Assembly: GCF_014235185.1 (NCBI RefSeq)
Contig: NZ_CP060131.1
Coordinates: forward strand, 4,161,501-4,225,500
Length of the DNA: 64,000 nucleotides
DNA from: Pseudonocardia petroleophila
GTDB taxonomy: Bacteria; Actinomycetota; Actinomycetes; Mycobacteriales; Pseudonocardiaceae
Direction: 5' to 3'
In this document: positions 16,694 to 25,120 of the stretch, in pieces
Layout: every line of letters starts with the position of its first letter
Numbering within the stretch: position 1 is the stretch's first letter
Translations under genes and position numbers: made by a program
Notes under the pieces: model-generated
Database searches by the model: none
Told to the model about the DNA's origin: nothing
Seen by the model: the letters and a program-made list of their open reading frames with translations, nothing else

Positions 16694-17938
16694 TCAGCGG
16701 GCGGCCCCCGCGCGCCGCTTGTTGTAGACGTCGAACGCGACGGCGAGCAGCAGGACCAGGCCCTTGACCATCGACTGCACCGACTGGTCGACGCCCATCA
16801 GCTGCATGCCGTTGCTCATCACGGCCATGATCAGGCCGCCGACCATCGCCCCCACGACCGTGCCGACGCCGCCGGTCACCGCCGCGCCGCCGATGAACGC
16901 CGCCGCGATCGCGTCGAGCTCGAACATGGTGCCCGCGGCGGGCTGGGAGCCGTTGGACCGCGAGGAGTAGATGATCCCCGCGACGGCCGAGAGCAGGCCC
17001 ATGTTCACGAAGATCCAGAAGTTGACGGCTCTGACCTTGACGCCCGAGAGCGTGGCCGCGTTGAGGTTGCCGCCGATCGCGTAGACCTGGCGGCCGAAGA
17101 TCGTCCGCTTGGTCACGACGCCGTAGGCGAGCACCAGCACGCTGAGGATGATCAGCACCAGCGGCAGGCCACGGGCGTGCGCGAGCTGCCAGGCGAAGGC
17201 CATGACGACCGAGCCGACCAGCACCACGCGCGTCACGAACAGCGGGAACGACTCGACCGGCTGCAGGTAGCGGACCCGGGCGACCCGGGTGCGGAACCCG
17301 CTCACGGCGTAGCCCGCCACCGCGAGCGCCCCGATGAGCAGGGTGAACACGTCGTAGCCGTCGCCGCCGAGCAGCCCGTTGAGGAAGCCGCTGGCCACGA
17401 GCTGGTACTCCGCGGGGAACGGCGAGAGCGAGATGTTGTCGAGCACCCGCAGCGTCAGCCCGCGGAACAGCAGCATCCCGGCGAGGGTGACGATGAACGC
17501 GGGGATCCCGACGTAGGCCGCCCAGAAGCCGTGCCAGGCGCCCACCGCGAGACCGACGGCGAGCGCGGCGAGGACCCCGACCCACCACGGCAGGCCCTGG
17601 CCGATCACCAGCACCGCCGACACCGCGCCGGTGAGCGCGACGACCGAGCCGACCGACAGGTCGATGTGCCCGGCGACGATGACGATCACCATGCCGATCG
17701 CGAGCACCAGGATGTAGGAGTACTGCAGGACGATGTTGGTGATGTTGCCCGGGCTCAGCGACACCCCGCCGGTGAGGATCGCGAACAGCGCCACGATCGC
17801 GACGAAGGCGATGTAGATGCCGCTCTGGCGCAGGTTGCGGGTGATCAGCGCCCGGATGTCGCTGGTCCCGGTGTGCAGGGCGGCGGCGGGCGCGTCGCCG
17901 CCGACCGGGTCCTTCTGCTGGGGGGCGGTGGTGGTCAT
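16694..17938 (-). CDS. gguB: Monosaccharide ABC importer permease (GguB/XylH class)
   Basis: A 414-residue permease of the ribose/xylose class (BPD_transp_2). Family motifs include VAGHIDLSVGSVVALTG and the C-terminal GGAAVTGGVGTVVGAMVGGL repeat-like region. It is longer than RbsC, as in GguB and XylH, because of an extra loop and helix in the middle (residues about 215-260). It overlaps the ATPase gene by 4 bp. With the ATPase and the ChvE-like protein it forms a complete multiple-sugar importer. The symbol follows the ChvE/GguAB family; the exact sugar is not known. Confidence 0.88.
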   Translation of the reverse strand: MTTTAPQQKDPVGGDAPAAALHTGTSDIRALITRNLRQSGIYIAFVAIVALFAILTGGVSLSPGNITNIVLQYSYILVLAIGMVIVIVAGHIDLSVGSVVALTGAVSAVLVIGQGLPWWVGVLAALAVGLAVGAWHGFWAAYVGIPAFIVTLAGMLLFRGLTLRVLDNISLSPFPAEYQLVASGFLNGLLGGDGYDVFTLLIGALAVAGYAVSGFRTRVARVRYLQPVESFPLFVTRVVLVGSVVMAFAWQLAHARGLPLVLIILSVLVLAYGVVTKRTIFGRQVYAIGGNLNAATLSGVKVRAVNFWIFVNMGLLSAVAGIIYSSRSNGSQPAAGTMFELDAIAAAFIGGAAVTGGVGTVVGAMVGGLIMAVMSNGMQLMGVDQSVQSMVKGLVLLLAVAFDVYNKRRAGAAR

Positions 17939-19473
17939 GCGACGGCCTCCGGCTCCTGGGTCATGAGGGCCATCAGGCCCTCCTGGGTGGCGTCGGCCAC
18001 CGGCACCTCGCCGGTGATCCGTCCGGCGGACAGGGTGTAGATGCGGTCGCACACGCCGAGCAGCTCCGGCAGCTCCGAGGAGATGACGACGACGGCCTTC
18101 CCGGCCGCGACGAGCTGGTTGACGATCACGTAGATCTCGTACTTCGCGCCGACGTCGATGCCGCGGGTGGGCTCGTCGAGGATGAGGACGTCGGGGTCGG
18201 TCAGCAGCCACTTGGCCAGCACGACCTTCTGCTGGTTGCCGCCGGAGAGCGTGCCCACGACGCTCATCACGCTGGGCGCCTTGATGTTCATGTCGCGGCG
18301 GCTGTCCTCCGCGGCGCGGGTCTCCTCGTTGCCGTCCACCCAGCCGCGGCGCGAGAGCCTGCCCAGCGCGGCGGCGGAGACGTTGCGGCGGATGTCGTCG
18401 ATGAGGTTGAGGCCGTACTTCGTGCGGTCCTCGGTGGCGTAGGCGATGCCCGCGTCGATCGCCTCGGCGACGGTGCGGGTGCGGACCGGGCGACCCCGGA
18501 CGAACAGCCGTCCGGTGATGTCGCGGCCGTAGGAGCGGCCGAAGACGCTCATCGCGAGCTCGGTGCGGCCGGCGCCCATCAGCCCGGCGATGCCGACGAC
18601 CTCGCCCGCCCGCACGTGGAACGACGCGCCGTCGACGACCGTGCGGTCCTGCACGGGATGGCGCACCGTCCAGTCCTCGACGCGCAGCACCTCCTCGCCC
18701 GGCGCGGAGTCGCGCGCGGGGTAGAAGGAGTCGATGTCGCGCCCGACCATCCCGCGGATGATCCGCTGCCGCGGGTGCTCCTCGGCGGCCAGCGCGAACG
18801 TCTCGACGGTGCGGCCGTCGCGGATGACGGTGGTGCGGTCGGCGATGCTGACGATCTCGTCGAGCTTGTGGGAGATGATGATCGAGGTGATGCCGCGGTC
18901 GCGGAAGCTGCGCATGAGGTCGAGCAGGTGCGCGGAGTCGGTGTCGTTGAGCGCGGCGGTGGGCTCGTCGAGGATGAGCAGCCGCACGTCCTTCGACATC
19001 GCCTTCGCGATCTCCACCAGCTGCTGCTTGCCGACGCCCAGCTCGCCGACCGGGGTCACCGGGCTCTCCGCCAGCCCCACCTGTTCCAGCAGGCCCGTGG
19101 CCTCGGCGTTGGTCCGGTTCCAGTCGACCAGGCCCCCGCGGCCGCGCCGCTCGTTGCCCAGGAACAGGTTCTCCGCGATCGACAGGTGCGGGACCAGCGC
19201 CAGCTCCTGGTGGATGATCACCACGCCGCGCTGCTCGCTGTCGCGGATGCCGGTGAACGGAGCGGGCGTCCCGTCCAGGACGATCTCGCCGTCGTAGGTC
19301 CCCGCGGGGTGCACCCCGGAGAGCACCTTCATCAGCGTCGACTTGCCGGCGCCGTTCTCGCCGCAGATCGCGTGGATCTCGCCGCGGCGCACGGCGAGCG
19401 TGACGTCGGCCAGTGCCGTCACGCCGGGGAAGGTCTTGGTGATGCCGCGCATCTCCAGGATGTGGTCGTCCAT
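17935..19473 (-). CDS. gguA: Monosaccharide ABC importer ATPase, double ABC domain (GguA/XylG class)
   Basis: This 512-residue protein contains two ABC domains. The first has a canonical Walker A (GENGAGKST, near residue 40), signature region and Walker B LLILDEPTAAL. The second has the degenerate Walker A typical of RbsA/XylG/MglA (GLMGAGRTE) and the intact LSGGNQQKV signature with VLILDEPTRGIDVG. It energises sugar import through the downstream permease. It is separated from the upstream binding-protein gene by a 13-bp perfect hairpin, and its stop overlaps the permease start. Confidence 0.92.
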   Translation of the reverse strand: MDDHILEMRGITKTFPGVTALADVTLAVRRGEIHAICGENGAGKSTLMKVLSGVHPAGTYDGEIVLDGTPAPFTGIRDSEQRGVVIIHQELALVPHLSIAENLFLGNERRGRGGLVDWNRTNAEATGLLEQVGLAESPVTPVGELGVGKQQLVEIAKAMSKDVRLLILDEPTAALNDTDSAHLLDLMRSFRDRGITSIIISHKLDEIVSIADRTTVIRDGRTVETFALAAEEHPRQRIIRGMVGRDIDSFYPARDSAPGEEVLRVEDWTVRHPVQDRTVVDGASFHVRAGEVVGIAGLMGAGRTELAMSVFGRSYGRDITGRLFVRGRPVRTRTVAEAIDAGIAYATEDRTKYGLNLIDDIRRNVSAAALGRLSRRGWVDGNEETRAAEDSRRDMNIKAPSVMSVVGTLSGGNQQKVVLAKWLLTDPDVLILDEPTRGIDVGAKYEIYVIVNQLVAAGKAVVVISSELPELLGVCDRIYTLSAGRITGEVPVADATQEGLMALMTQEPEAVA

Positions 19474-19499
19474 GACGTCGTCCTCGGTGCAGTGGGGGC

Positions 19500-19530
19500 G
19501 GCCGCCGGTCCCGGTGGGGGACCGGCGGCC
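19500..19530 (-). terminator. Intercistronic hairpin after the ChvE-like gene
   Basis: A perfect 13-bp stem (GGCCGCCGGTCCC / GGGACCGGCGGCC) with a 5-nt loop lies between the binding-protein stop (19546) and the ATPase start (19473). It has no T tract. Like the hairpin at 3880-3908 it follows a solute-binding-protein gene, consistent with partial termination or mRNA protection. Confidence 0.55.
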
Positions 19531-19545
19531 CGTCGGACGGGGCCG

Positions 19546-20703
19546 TCAGCCGGCCTGGCCGCTCTCGACCTCCTCGGCCGTCCAGTAGCCGGAGTCGACG
19601 AGCACCGACTGGATGTCGTCCGCGTACACGGTCTCGACCGGCAGCAGGTAGGACGGGACGACCTTCACGCCGTTGTCGTAGGTCGTGGTGTCGTTGGCCT
19701 GCGGCTCGCCGCCGTCGAGGAACGCCGTCGCGGCGATGACGGCCTGCTCGGCGAGCAGGCGCGTGTCCTTGAAGACCGTCGAGCTCTGCACGCCCTGCGC
19801 GATGAGGGAGACCGAGGCGATCTCGGCGTCCTGTCCGGTGACGGTGGGCATCGGGTTGGCGGCCGTGCCGTAGCCGGTGTTCTGCAGCGCGGTGATGATG
19901 CCGCGGGACAGGCCGTCGTAGGGGGACAGGACGCCGTCGACGCGGGTGCCGTCGTTGTAGGCCGAGGTCAGCAGGTCCTCCATGCGCCGCTGCGCGGTCT
20001 CCTGCTGCCAGCGCAGGATCGCCACCTGCTCGATGGAGGTCTGGCCGCTGCCGACGACGAGGGTGCCGTCGTCGATGCGGGGCTGCAGCACCGACATGGC
20101 GCCGTCGAAGAAGAAGAAGGCGTTGTTGTCGTCCAGCGAGCCCGCGAACAGCTCGATGGTGAACGGTCCCGTCGCGGTGCCGGGTGAGCCGTCCTCCGTC
20201 TGCAGGCCCAGGCCGGTGAGCAGGGCGTTCGCCTGCGCGACGCCGACCTGGAAGTTGTCGAAGGTGACGTAGAAGTCGACGTTCGGGGTCTCGCGGATGA
20301 GGCGGTCGTAGGAGATGACCGGGATCCCGGCGTCGGCGGCGGCCTGCAGCTGGCTGCTCAGCGCGGTGCCGTCGATCGCGGCGATGACCAGCAGGTCGGC
20401 GCCCTGGGTGATCATCTGGTCGACCTGCTGGCTCTGGGTCGGGATGTCGTCGCCCGCGAACTGCAGGTCGACCTGGAACCCGGCGTCGGTGAGCTGCTGC
20501 TGCACGGCGTTGCCGTCGGCGATCCAGCGCTCGGAGGTCTGGGTCGGCATCGACACCCCGACGAGCAGGTCGGCGGCCGCGGCGTCGGTTCCCGCGCCGC
20601 CGGAGCCGCCCGCCCCGGACCCGCCGCAGGCGGTCAGGCCGACGGCCAGCAGTGCCCCCACCGCGACGGCGCGCAACCGTCCCGTCACGTGCAGTCTTCT
20701 CAT
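19546..20703 (-). CDS. chvE: ChvE-like multiple-sugar binding lipoprotein
   Basis: The protein has 385 residues and begins with a lipoprotein signal peptide ending in the lipobox LTACG (Cys near residue 27), followed by a Gly/Ser-rich linker. The mature part is a type-I periplasmic-binding fold with close ChvE features: VGVSMPTQTSERW, ISYDRLIRETPNVDFYVTFD and SPYDGLSRGII. In Agrobacterium ChvE binds several aldose monosaccharides and works with GguAB; the three-gene order here is the same. ATG 20703 follows AGGAG on the minus strand. A strong promoter with a LacI-type operator is upstream, suggesting sugar-inducible expression. No regulator gene is adjacent. Confidence 0.9.
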   Translation of the reverse strand: MRRLHVTGRLRAVAVGALLAVGLTACGGSGAGGSGGAGTDAAAADLLVGVSMPTQTSERWIADGNAVQQQLTDAGFQVDLQFAGDDIPTQSQQVDQMITQGADLLVIAAIDGTALSSQLQAAADAGIPVISYDRLIRETPNVDFYVTFDNFQVGVAQANALLTGLGLQTEDGSPGTATGPFTIELFAGSLDDNNAFFFFDGAMSVLQPRIDDGTLVVGSGQTSIEQVAILRWQQETAQRRMEDLLTSAYNDGTRVDGVLSPYDGLSRGIITALQNTGYGTAANPMPTVTGQDAEIASVSLIAQGVQSSTVFKDTRLLAEQAVIAATAFLDGGEPQANDTTTYDNGVKVVPSYLLPVETVYADDIQSVLVDSGYWTAEEVESGQAG

Positions 20704-20777
20704 CACGTGGATCTCCTCTTCGAGACGTCGGTACCGGTCGTCGCCGGGTCGCGGAGGTGAACGCGCGCACCGCCGCA

Positions 20778-20817
20778 TGTGAGCGCTAACAATCGAAGCG
20801 TCGCCGCGGTTTGTCAA
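20778..20817 (-). promoter_or_regulatory. Promoter with LacI-type operator of the sugar importer
   Basis: On the minus strand a consensus -35 TTGACA (20812-20817) is followed after 17 bp by GATTGT (20789-20794). The 14-mer TGTGAGCGCTAACA (20778-20791), centred on AGCGCT, overlaps the downstream edge of the -10. This sequence resembles the TGTTAGCGCTAACA operators of sugar-responsive LacI/GalR repressors. It is unrelated to the CATACGTATG operators of the first island. Confidence 0.6.
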
Positions 20818-20853
20818 GGGGCTCGGCGACATCCGTCGCCACCGTTCGACGGG

Positions 20854-22032
20854 TCAGGGGCCGGCGTGCAGGATCGCCCCGGCCAGCGCCGCGATCCGGG
20901 CCTCGACGCCGGGGCCGGGGTGCCGGCGGCCGGTGCCGGCGAGGTCGTGCACGGCGTTGCGGGCGGCGTGCACCAGCAGCTCGGCGTCGACGGCCGCGAG
21001 GCCGGGCCGGGCGGCCCGCACCGTCGCGACCCACCGGTCGACGTCGGCGCGCAGCGCCGCGGCGATCTCCCGGGTCGCCGCGGGCGGCAGGTTGATGTCC
21101 TCGGTGACGTACACGCCGAACAGCTCCCGGTGCTGCACGGCGAGGCCCGTGTAGCGCTCGACGAGGTCGCCCAGCGGGTCGGCCGCACCGGGGTCGGGCC
21201 GGGGGAGCAGGGCGGCGGCGCGGGAGAACGCGGCCAGCAGCAGCTCGGCCTTGGTGGGGTAGTGGTGGTAGATGCTCGGGCCGGCCATCCCCGCGGCGGC
21301 CCCGATGTCGTCGACGCTGACCGCGGCGTACCCGTGCCGGTGGAACAGCGCGATGGCGGTCTCCAGCACCTGCTCGCCGCGGTCCGGGGACGCCGCGGCC
21401 CGGCGCCCGCGCGCCGGGCGCCCGGGCGCGGCCGCCGGGAGGACCGTGGCGCACGCCGCCGTCGCGGCCCGGGCCAGCCCGGTGCGGTAGCGCTCGTGGG
21501 GGAGGTCCAGCGGGCGGGTCGACGGGCTGGCGAGCGCGGCGAACGCGCCGGCGGCGAGCAATTGCGCCTGCCCGGCGTCGACGTCCGGACGGGCCGCCCG
21601 CACGTGGTCGGTGAACGCGTCGAACAGGCCGCGGAACCGGGCGGTGGCCTCGGTGCGGTCGCGGTCGTCGAGGTGGCGGATCTCGCGCCGGAACAGGACC
21701 CAGAAGTCGCGGCGGGCCAGCGCGGCGTCGGTGAGGCGGTCGAGGGCGTCGGCGAGCCCGGTGGCCCCGTCGAGGGCGGCCTCGACGTGGTCGAGCCCGG
21801 TGGCGACGGCCCCCGCGAGCAGCGCGTTCTTGTTGCGGAAGTGCCGGTACACCGCCGGGGCGGTGACCCCGACGCCCGCGGCCACGTCGGCCAGTGCGAC
21901 CCGGTGGAAGCCGAGGCGGTGGAAGTGCGTGGCCGCGGTCTCGGCCAGCTCCCGGCGGCGCTGCCCCGCGGGTGGACGGCGCTGCCCCGCGGGCGGACGG
22001 GCCGCGCGCACGCCGCCTGCCTCGATCGCCAC
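20854..22032 (-). CDS. Two-domain TetR-family regulator
   Basis: This 392-residue protein is about twice the normal TetR length because it holds two complete TetR units. The first helix-turn-helix is at about residues 27-75 (VALADVAAGVGVTAPAVYRHF). The second is at about residues 215-260 (VSVDDIGAAAGMAGPSIYHHY). Each is followed by its own helical ligand domain. The N-terminus contains an in-frame duplication, PPAGQRR twice, from two 21-bp repeats at 21959-22000. It starts at GTG 22032, divergent from the acyl-CoA ligase operon. A perfect 18-bp palindrome lies between, so it probably represses that operon and itself, released by an acyl-CoA. Confidence 0.85.
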   Translation of the reverse strand: MAIEAGGVRAARPPAGQRRPPAGQRRRELAETAATHFHRLGFHRVALADVAAGVGVTAPAVYRHFRNKNALLAGAVATGLDHVEAALDGATGLADALDRLTDAALARRDFWVLFRREIRHLDDRDRTEATARFRGLFDAFTDHVRAARPDVDAGQAQLLAAGAFAALASPSTRPLDLPHERYRTGLARAATAACATVLPAAAPGRPARGRRAAASPDRGEQVLETAIALFHRHGYAAVSVDDIGAAAGMAGPSIYHHYPTKAELLLAAFSRAAALLPRPDPGAADPLGDLVERYTGLAVQHRELFGVYVTEDINLPPAATREIAAALRADVDRWVATVRAARPGLAAVDAELLVHAARNAVHDLAGTGRRHPGPGVEARIAALAGAILHAGP

Positions 22033-22100
22033 CGCACCCTCCCCGCCCCGTCCGTCGGCTCACGCTACCCGGGGCCCGGCCGGTCCCACGAGGGGCTTGC

Positions 22101-22118
22101 CTAGTGAATATTCACTAG
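22101..22118. promoter_or_regulatory. 18-bp perfect palindrome, TetR-type operator
   Basis: CTAGTGAATATTCACTAG is a perfect 18-bp palindrome with an AT-rich centre in an otherwise extremely GC-rich region. It lies 14 bp before the acyl-CoA ligase ATG and about 70 bp before the start of the two-domain TetR gene. This is the standard placement for a TetR-type repressor of a divergent fatty-acid-like catabolic operon. Confidence 0.7.
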
Positions 22119-22132
22119 ATAGCGTGCGGCCC

Positions 22133-23782
22133 ATGGCGACCACGGGAGAGAACCCGGAGCAGCGGTACCGGGAGGCCGGCTACCGGGCGACCGGCCTGTG
22201 GACCGAGCAGACGCTCGCCGGACTGGTGGCCGCGCAGGCCGCCCGGCACCCGGACCGGGACCTGTTCCTGTTCCAGGGCCGCCGCGTCACCTACGGCGAG
22301 TTCGAGGTGTGGACGCGGACGGTCGCGGCCGACCTCGTCGGGCGCGGCGTGCGGCCGGGCGACCGCGTGCTGGTGCAGCTGCCCAACTGCCTGGAAGCGC
22401 TGGTCCTGCAGGTGGCGGCGTTCCGGGCCGGGGCCGTCGACGTCCCGGTGATGCCGATCTACCGGCAGCACGAGATGCGCCAGATCCTCGCCGACTGCCG
22501 CCCCGCCGCGGTGTGCACCGCGACCGAGCTGGGCGACCGGGCCCCGGTCGCCGAGATCGACGCGCTGCTCGACGAGCTCGGGCTGGCCCCCGCGGTGCGC
22601 TACGCCGTCGGGGAGGCGCACCCGGGCTGGTCCGCGGTGCCGGGGCCGGTCGACGCGCCGGTGGAGCTGCCCGGGCCGCCGCCGGTGGACGAGCCGGTGC
22701 TGCTGCTCTACACCTCCGGGACGACCGCGGCCCCCAAGGGGGCGCTGCTGAGCAGCCGCGCGCTGATCGCGCACCTGGTCAACTTCCGCGACGCGCTCGG
22801 CGCGGGCGAGCACACCGTCACCCTGGCCGCGACGCCGCTGTCGCACCTGGGCGGGTTCGTCGCCGCCGTGGTGTTCCCGGTGTTCCTGGGCGGGCGCTCG
22901 GTCGTCATGCCCGGGTGGCAGCCCGACACCGCGGTCGAGCTGATCGACCGCGAGGGCGTCAACCTGATGATGGGGGCCACGGTGTTCGCGGCCGACCTCA
23001 CCGCGCGCTACGAGTCCGCCCCGGCCTCGACGCGCCGCCTCGACGTCTACGCGTGCGCCGGTGCGGCCATCGCGCCCGAGGTCGTCGACCGGGCGTCGGC
23101 GGTCGGGATGGCCGTCGTGCGCGCCTACGGGATGACCGAGACCGCGGGGGTCTGCGCCGTCGCCTGGTCCGGCGACCCGCTGGCGCGCCGCCGCGAGTGG
23201 GACGGGCGGCTGCTGCGCGGCATGGAGATGCAGGCCGTCGACGACGAGCGGCGGCCGGTCCCGCCCGGCACGGTCGGGCACCTGCGCATCCGCGGCCCCC
23301 AGCTGCTCACCGCCTACACCGACCCCGCGCTGACCGCGGGCCAGATCGACGCCGACGGCTGGTTCTACCCCGGCGACGTCGGCCGCGTCGACGCCGAGGG
23401 CTGGGTGCAGATCGCGGGGCGCACCAAGGACATCGTCAACCGCGGCGGCGAGAAGTTCTCCACGATGGACATCGAGATCGCGATCTCGTCGTGCCCCGGG
23501 GTGCGTCGCGTCGCGGTCACCGCCGTCGCCGACGAGCGGCTCGGCGAGGCCGTCGGCGCCTGGATCGTCGTCGACGACGACCTGCTCGCCGCGGGTCCCG
23601 ACCGCGTGGTCGCGCACCTGCACGAGCGCGGCCTGGCCCGGCAGAAGACCCCCGTCGAGTGGCACGTCGTGGACGAGATCCCGGCCACCGCGATCGGCAA
23701 GGTGCAGAAGCACCGGCTCGCCGACCTCCCCGACCGCCGGGTCTGGACGACTGGCCCGACCCCCGTGAAAGGTTCCCGATGA
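22133..23782 (+). CDS. Acyl-CoA synthetase (FadD-like; cyclohexanecarboxylate-CoA-ligase-like)
   Basis: A 549-residue AMP-forming ligase. Visible motifs are the P-loop LLLYTSGTTAAPKGALLS, the adenylation core VRAYGMTETAG, GWFYPGDVGRVDAEG and IAGRTKDIVNRGGEK, and the C-terminal catalytic Lys in IPATAIGKVQKHRL. It activates a carboxylic acid to its CoA thioester through an acyl-AMP. The segment PVMPIYRQHEMRQIL resembles ligases for cyclic or branched acids (FadD3, cyclohexanecarboxylate-CoA ligase) more than long-chain FadD. Its stop overlaps the start of the first crotonase (ATGA). The operon is probably controlled by the divergent TetR protein. Confidence 0.88.
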   Translation: MATTGENPEQRYREAGYRATGLWTEQTLAGLVAAQAARHPDRDLFLFQGRRVTYGEFEVWTRTVAADLVGRGVRPGDRVLVQLPNCLEALVLQVAAFRAGAVDVPVMPIYRQHEMRQILADCRPAAVCTATELGDRAPVAEIDALLDELGLAPAVRYAVGEAHPGWSAVPGPVDAPVELPGPPPVDEPVLLLYTSGTTAAPKGALLSSRALIAHLVNFRDALGAGEHTVTLAATPLSHLGGFVAAVVFPVFLGGRSVVMPGWQPDTAVELIDREGVNLMMGATVFAADLTARYESAPASTRRLDVYACAGAAIAPEVVDRASAVGMAVVRAYGMTETAGVCAVAWSGDPLARRREWDGRLLRGMEMQAVDDERRPVPPGTVGHLRIRGPQLLTAYTDPALTAGQIDADGWFYPGDVGRVDAEGWVQIAGRTKDIVNRGGEKFSTMDIEIAISSCPGVRRVAVTAVADERLGEAVGAWIVVDDDLLAAGPDRVVAHLHERGLARQKTPVEWHVVDEIPATAIGKVQKHRLADLPDRRVWTTGPTPVKGSR

Positions 23783-24543
23783 GCAGCACGACGAGGACGG
23801 TCTCCGACGGCGTCGGCGTCCTCACCTTCGACCGCCTCGAACGGCGCAACGCCCTGAGCATCGAGATGTTCACCGAGCTCTCCGACACCCTCGACGCCTG
23901 GGCGCACGACGACTCCGTCGCCGTCGTCGTGATCACCGGCGGCGAGGACGTCTTCTGCGCGGGGCTGGACCTGGACCTGCAGTCCGGCTTCACCGACGAG
24001 ACGCGCGCGGAGTACTCCGAGGTGTGCCTGCGGGCCTACGGCACGCTGCTCGACTACCGCAAGCCCACGATCGCCGCTGTCGCCGGGGCGGCCCTCGGCG
24101 GCGGCTGCGACATCGCGGTCTTCTGCGACATGCGCATCGCCTCGCGGAACTCGGTCTGGGGCTTCCCGCAGATCAAGTTCGGGCTCACCCCGTACTTCTC
24201 GCCGCTGTGGAAGATCGTCGGGCTGAGCCAGGCGAAGCTGCTCACGTTCTCCGGCGAGCGGATCGACGCCGCGGAGGCCCTGCGGATCGGCCTGGCCGAC
24301 CGGCTGACCATGCCGGGGGAGGTGCTGACCGGCGCGCTGCGGCTGGCCCGCTCGATCGCCGAGACCACCGTGGAGTCCGCCGTCAACAACAAGGAGCTGG
24401 CGCGGCGCTCCCCGGCGATGGACCCGATCAGCGCCCTGACCTACGAGACGCTGGCCTACCGGGAGGTCATCCGGCACCCCGAGGTCATGGACCGGATCGC
24501 CGAGGCCTACCGGGCGGTCCGGGAGCGGAAGGGGGAGAAGTGA
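23779..24543 (+). CDS. Crotonase-family enzyme with non-hydratase active site (first copy)
   Basis: A 254-residue crotonase-fold protein with oxyanion-hole segments GGEDVFCAGLDLDL and AALGGGCDIAV. In rat enoyl-CoA hydratase the two catalytic glutamates are the Glu of GGGCE and the Glu of QPE, 20 residues apart; here they are Asp111 and Gln131 (GFPQIKFG). It is therefore unlikely to be a standard hydratase. An Asp at the first position also occurs in dehalogenase and ring-opening hydrolase branches. It begins inside the ligase stop codon, and its own stop overlaps the next gene (GTGA). Confidence 0.85.
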   Translation: MSSTTRTVSDGVGVLTFDRLERRNALSIEMFTELSDTLDAWAHDDSVAVVVITGGEDVFCAGLDLDLQSGFTDETRAEYSEVCLRAYGTLLDYRKPTIAAVAGAALGGGCDIAVFCDMRIASRNSVWGFPQIKFGLTPYFSPLWKIVGLSQAKLLTFSGERIDAAEALRIGLADRLTMPGEVLTGALRLARSIAETTVESAVNNKELARRSPAMDPISALTYETLAYREVIRHPEVMDRIAEAYRAVRERKGEK

Positions 24544-25010
24544 GCGCGTTCCTGCACGACTTCGCCGACCGGTGGCTCGCCGCGTGGAACTCCCACGACA
24601 CCGGCGAGGTGCTGGCCCTGCTGCACGACGACGTCACCTGGGACGACCGCGTCTTCTGGCCAGGGGTGATCCACGGGATCGACGGCATGCCGGCCTACGT
24701 CGACCGGATCTGGCAGGCGATGCCGGACGTGGTCTTCACCGAGACCGAGCGCTTCCTCAACCCCGACCACAGCCGCGGCCTGGTGCTGTTCGAGCAGTCC
24801 GGCAGCGCCCCGGCGAAGCTCGGCACCGGCGGCACGTTCCGCTCGCACGGCTGCGACATCTTCCTGGAGTTCCGCGACGGCAGGCTCGCGCACTACCTCG
24901 CCGCCTACGACATCGTCGGGATGCTGGAGCAGATGGGCGCGCTGCCGCCGCGGGGGGACCGCACCGGCAGCGCGTACGTGATGTCGCTGGCCCGGTCGGG
25001 AGCGGGGTGA
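24540..25010 (+). CDS. SnoaL-like NTF2-fold protein
   Basis: A 156-residue protein of the SnoaL/polyketide-cyclase-like NTF2 superfamily. The N-terminal FADRWLAAWNSHDTGEVLAL helix pair, DDVTWDDRVFWPG and the final IFLEFRDGRLAHYLAAYD strand are characteristic. It forms a cone-shaped cavity suited to a cyclic or hydrophobic acyl ligand. It is embedded in a CoA-ester operon, starts at GTG 24540 inside the preceding stop, and ends overlapping a 37-codon ORF. It may catalyse an isomerisation or hydration that the atypical crotonases do not. Function is inferred from context only. Confidence 0.8.
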   Translation: MSAFLHDFADRWLAAWNSHDTGEVLALLHDDVTWDDRVFWPGVIHGIDGMPAYVDRIWQAMPDVVFTETERFLNPDHSRGLVLFEQSGSAPAKLGTGGTFRSHGCDIFLEFRDGRLAHYLAAYDIVGMLEQMGALPPRGDRTGSAYVMSLARSGAG

Positions 25011-25120
25011 GCCTCGACTCCGCCGTCGCCGGGTTCGGCCGCGTCGACGACCGGTCCGACCACCCCACCACCGTCGCGGACCCGCCGGCCGCCGCCGCAC
25101 CGCAGGAGGAGACCACCTGA
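25007..25120 (+). CDS. 37-residue coupled small protein
   Basis: A 37-codon ORF from GTG 25007 overlaps the preceding stop codon (GTGA) and itself ends with TGA whose last base is the first base of the next ATG (TGATG). The 3' end contains AGGAGGA, the ribosome site of the next gene. The peptide is acidic and then Ala/Pro-rich, with no membrane segment. It could be a real peptide, a coupling leader that carries ribosomes to the second crotonase, or a relic. Both overlaps together argue that it is translated. Confidence 0.45.
   Translation: MSLDSAVAGFGRVDDRSDHPTTVADPPAAAAPQEETT

Noticed and set aside
20778..20791. Membership of the sugar importer in the CATACGTATG regulon
   Set aside because: The operator core here is AGCGCT and differs in both arms, so a different LacI-family repressor is implied.
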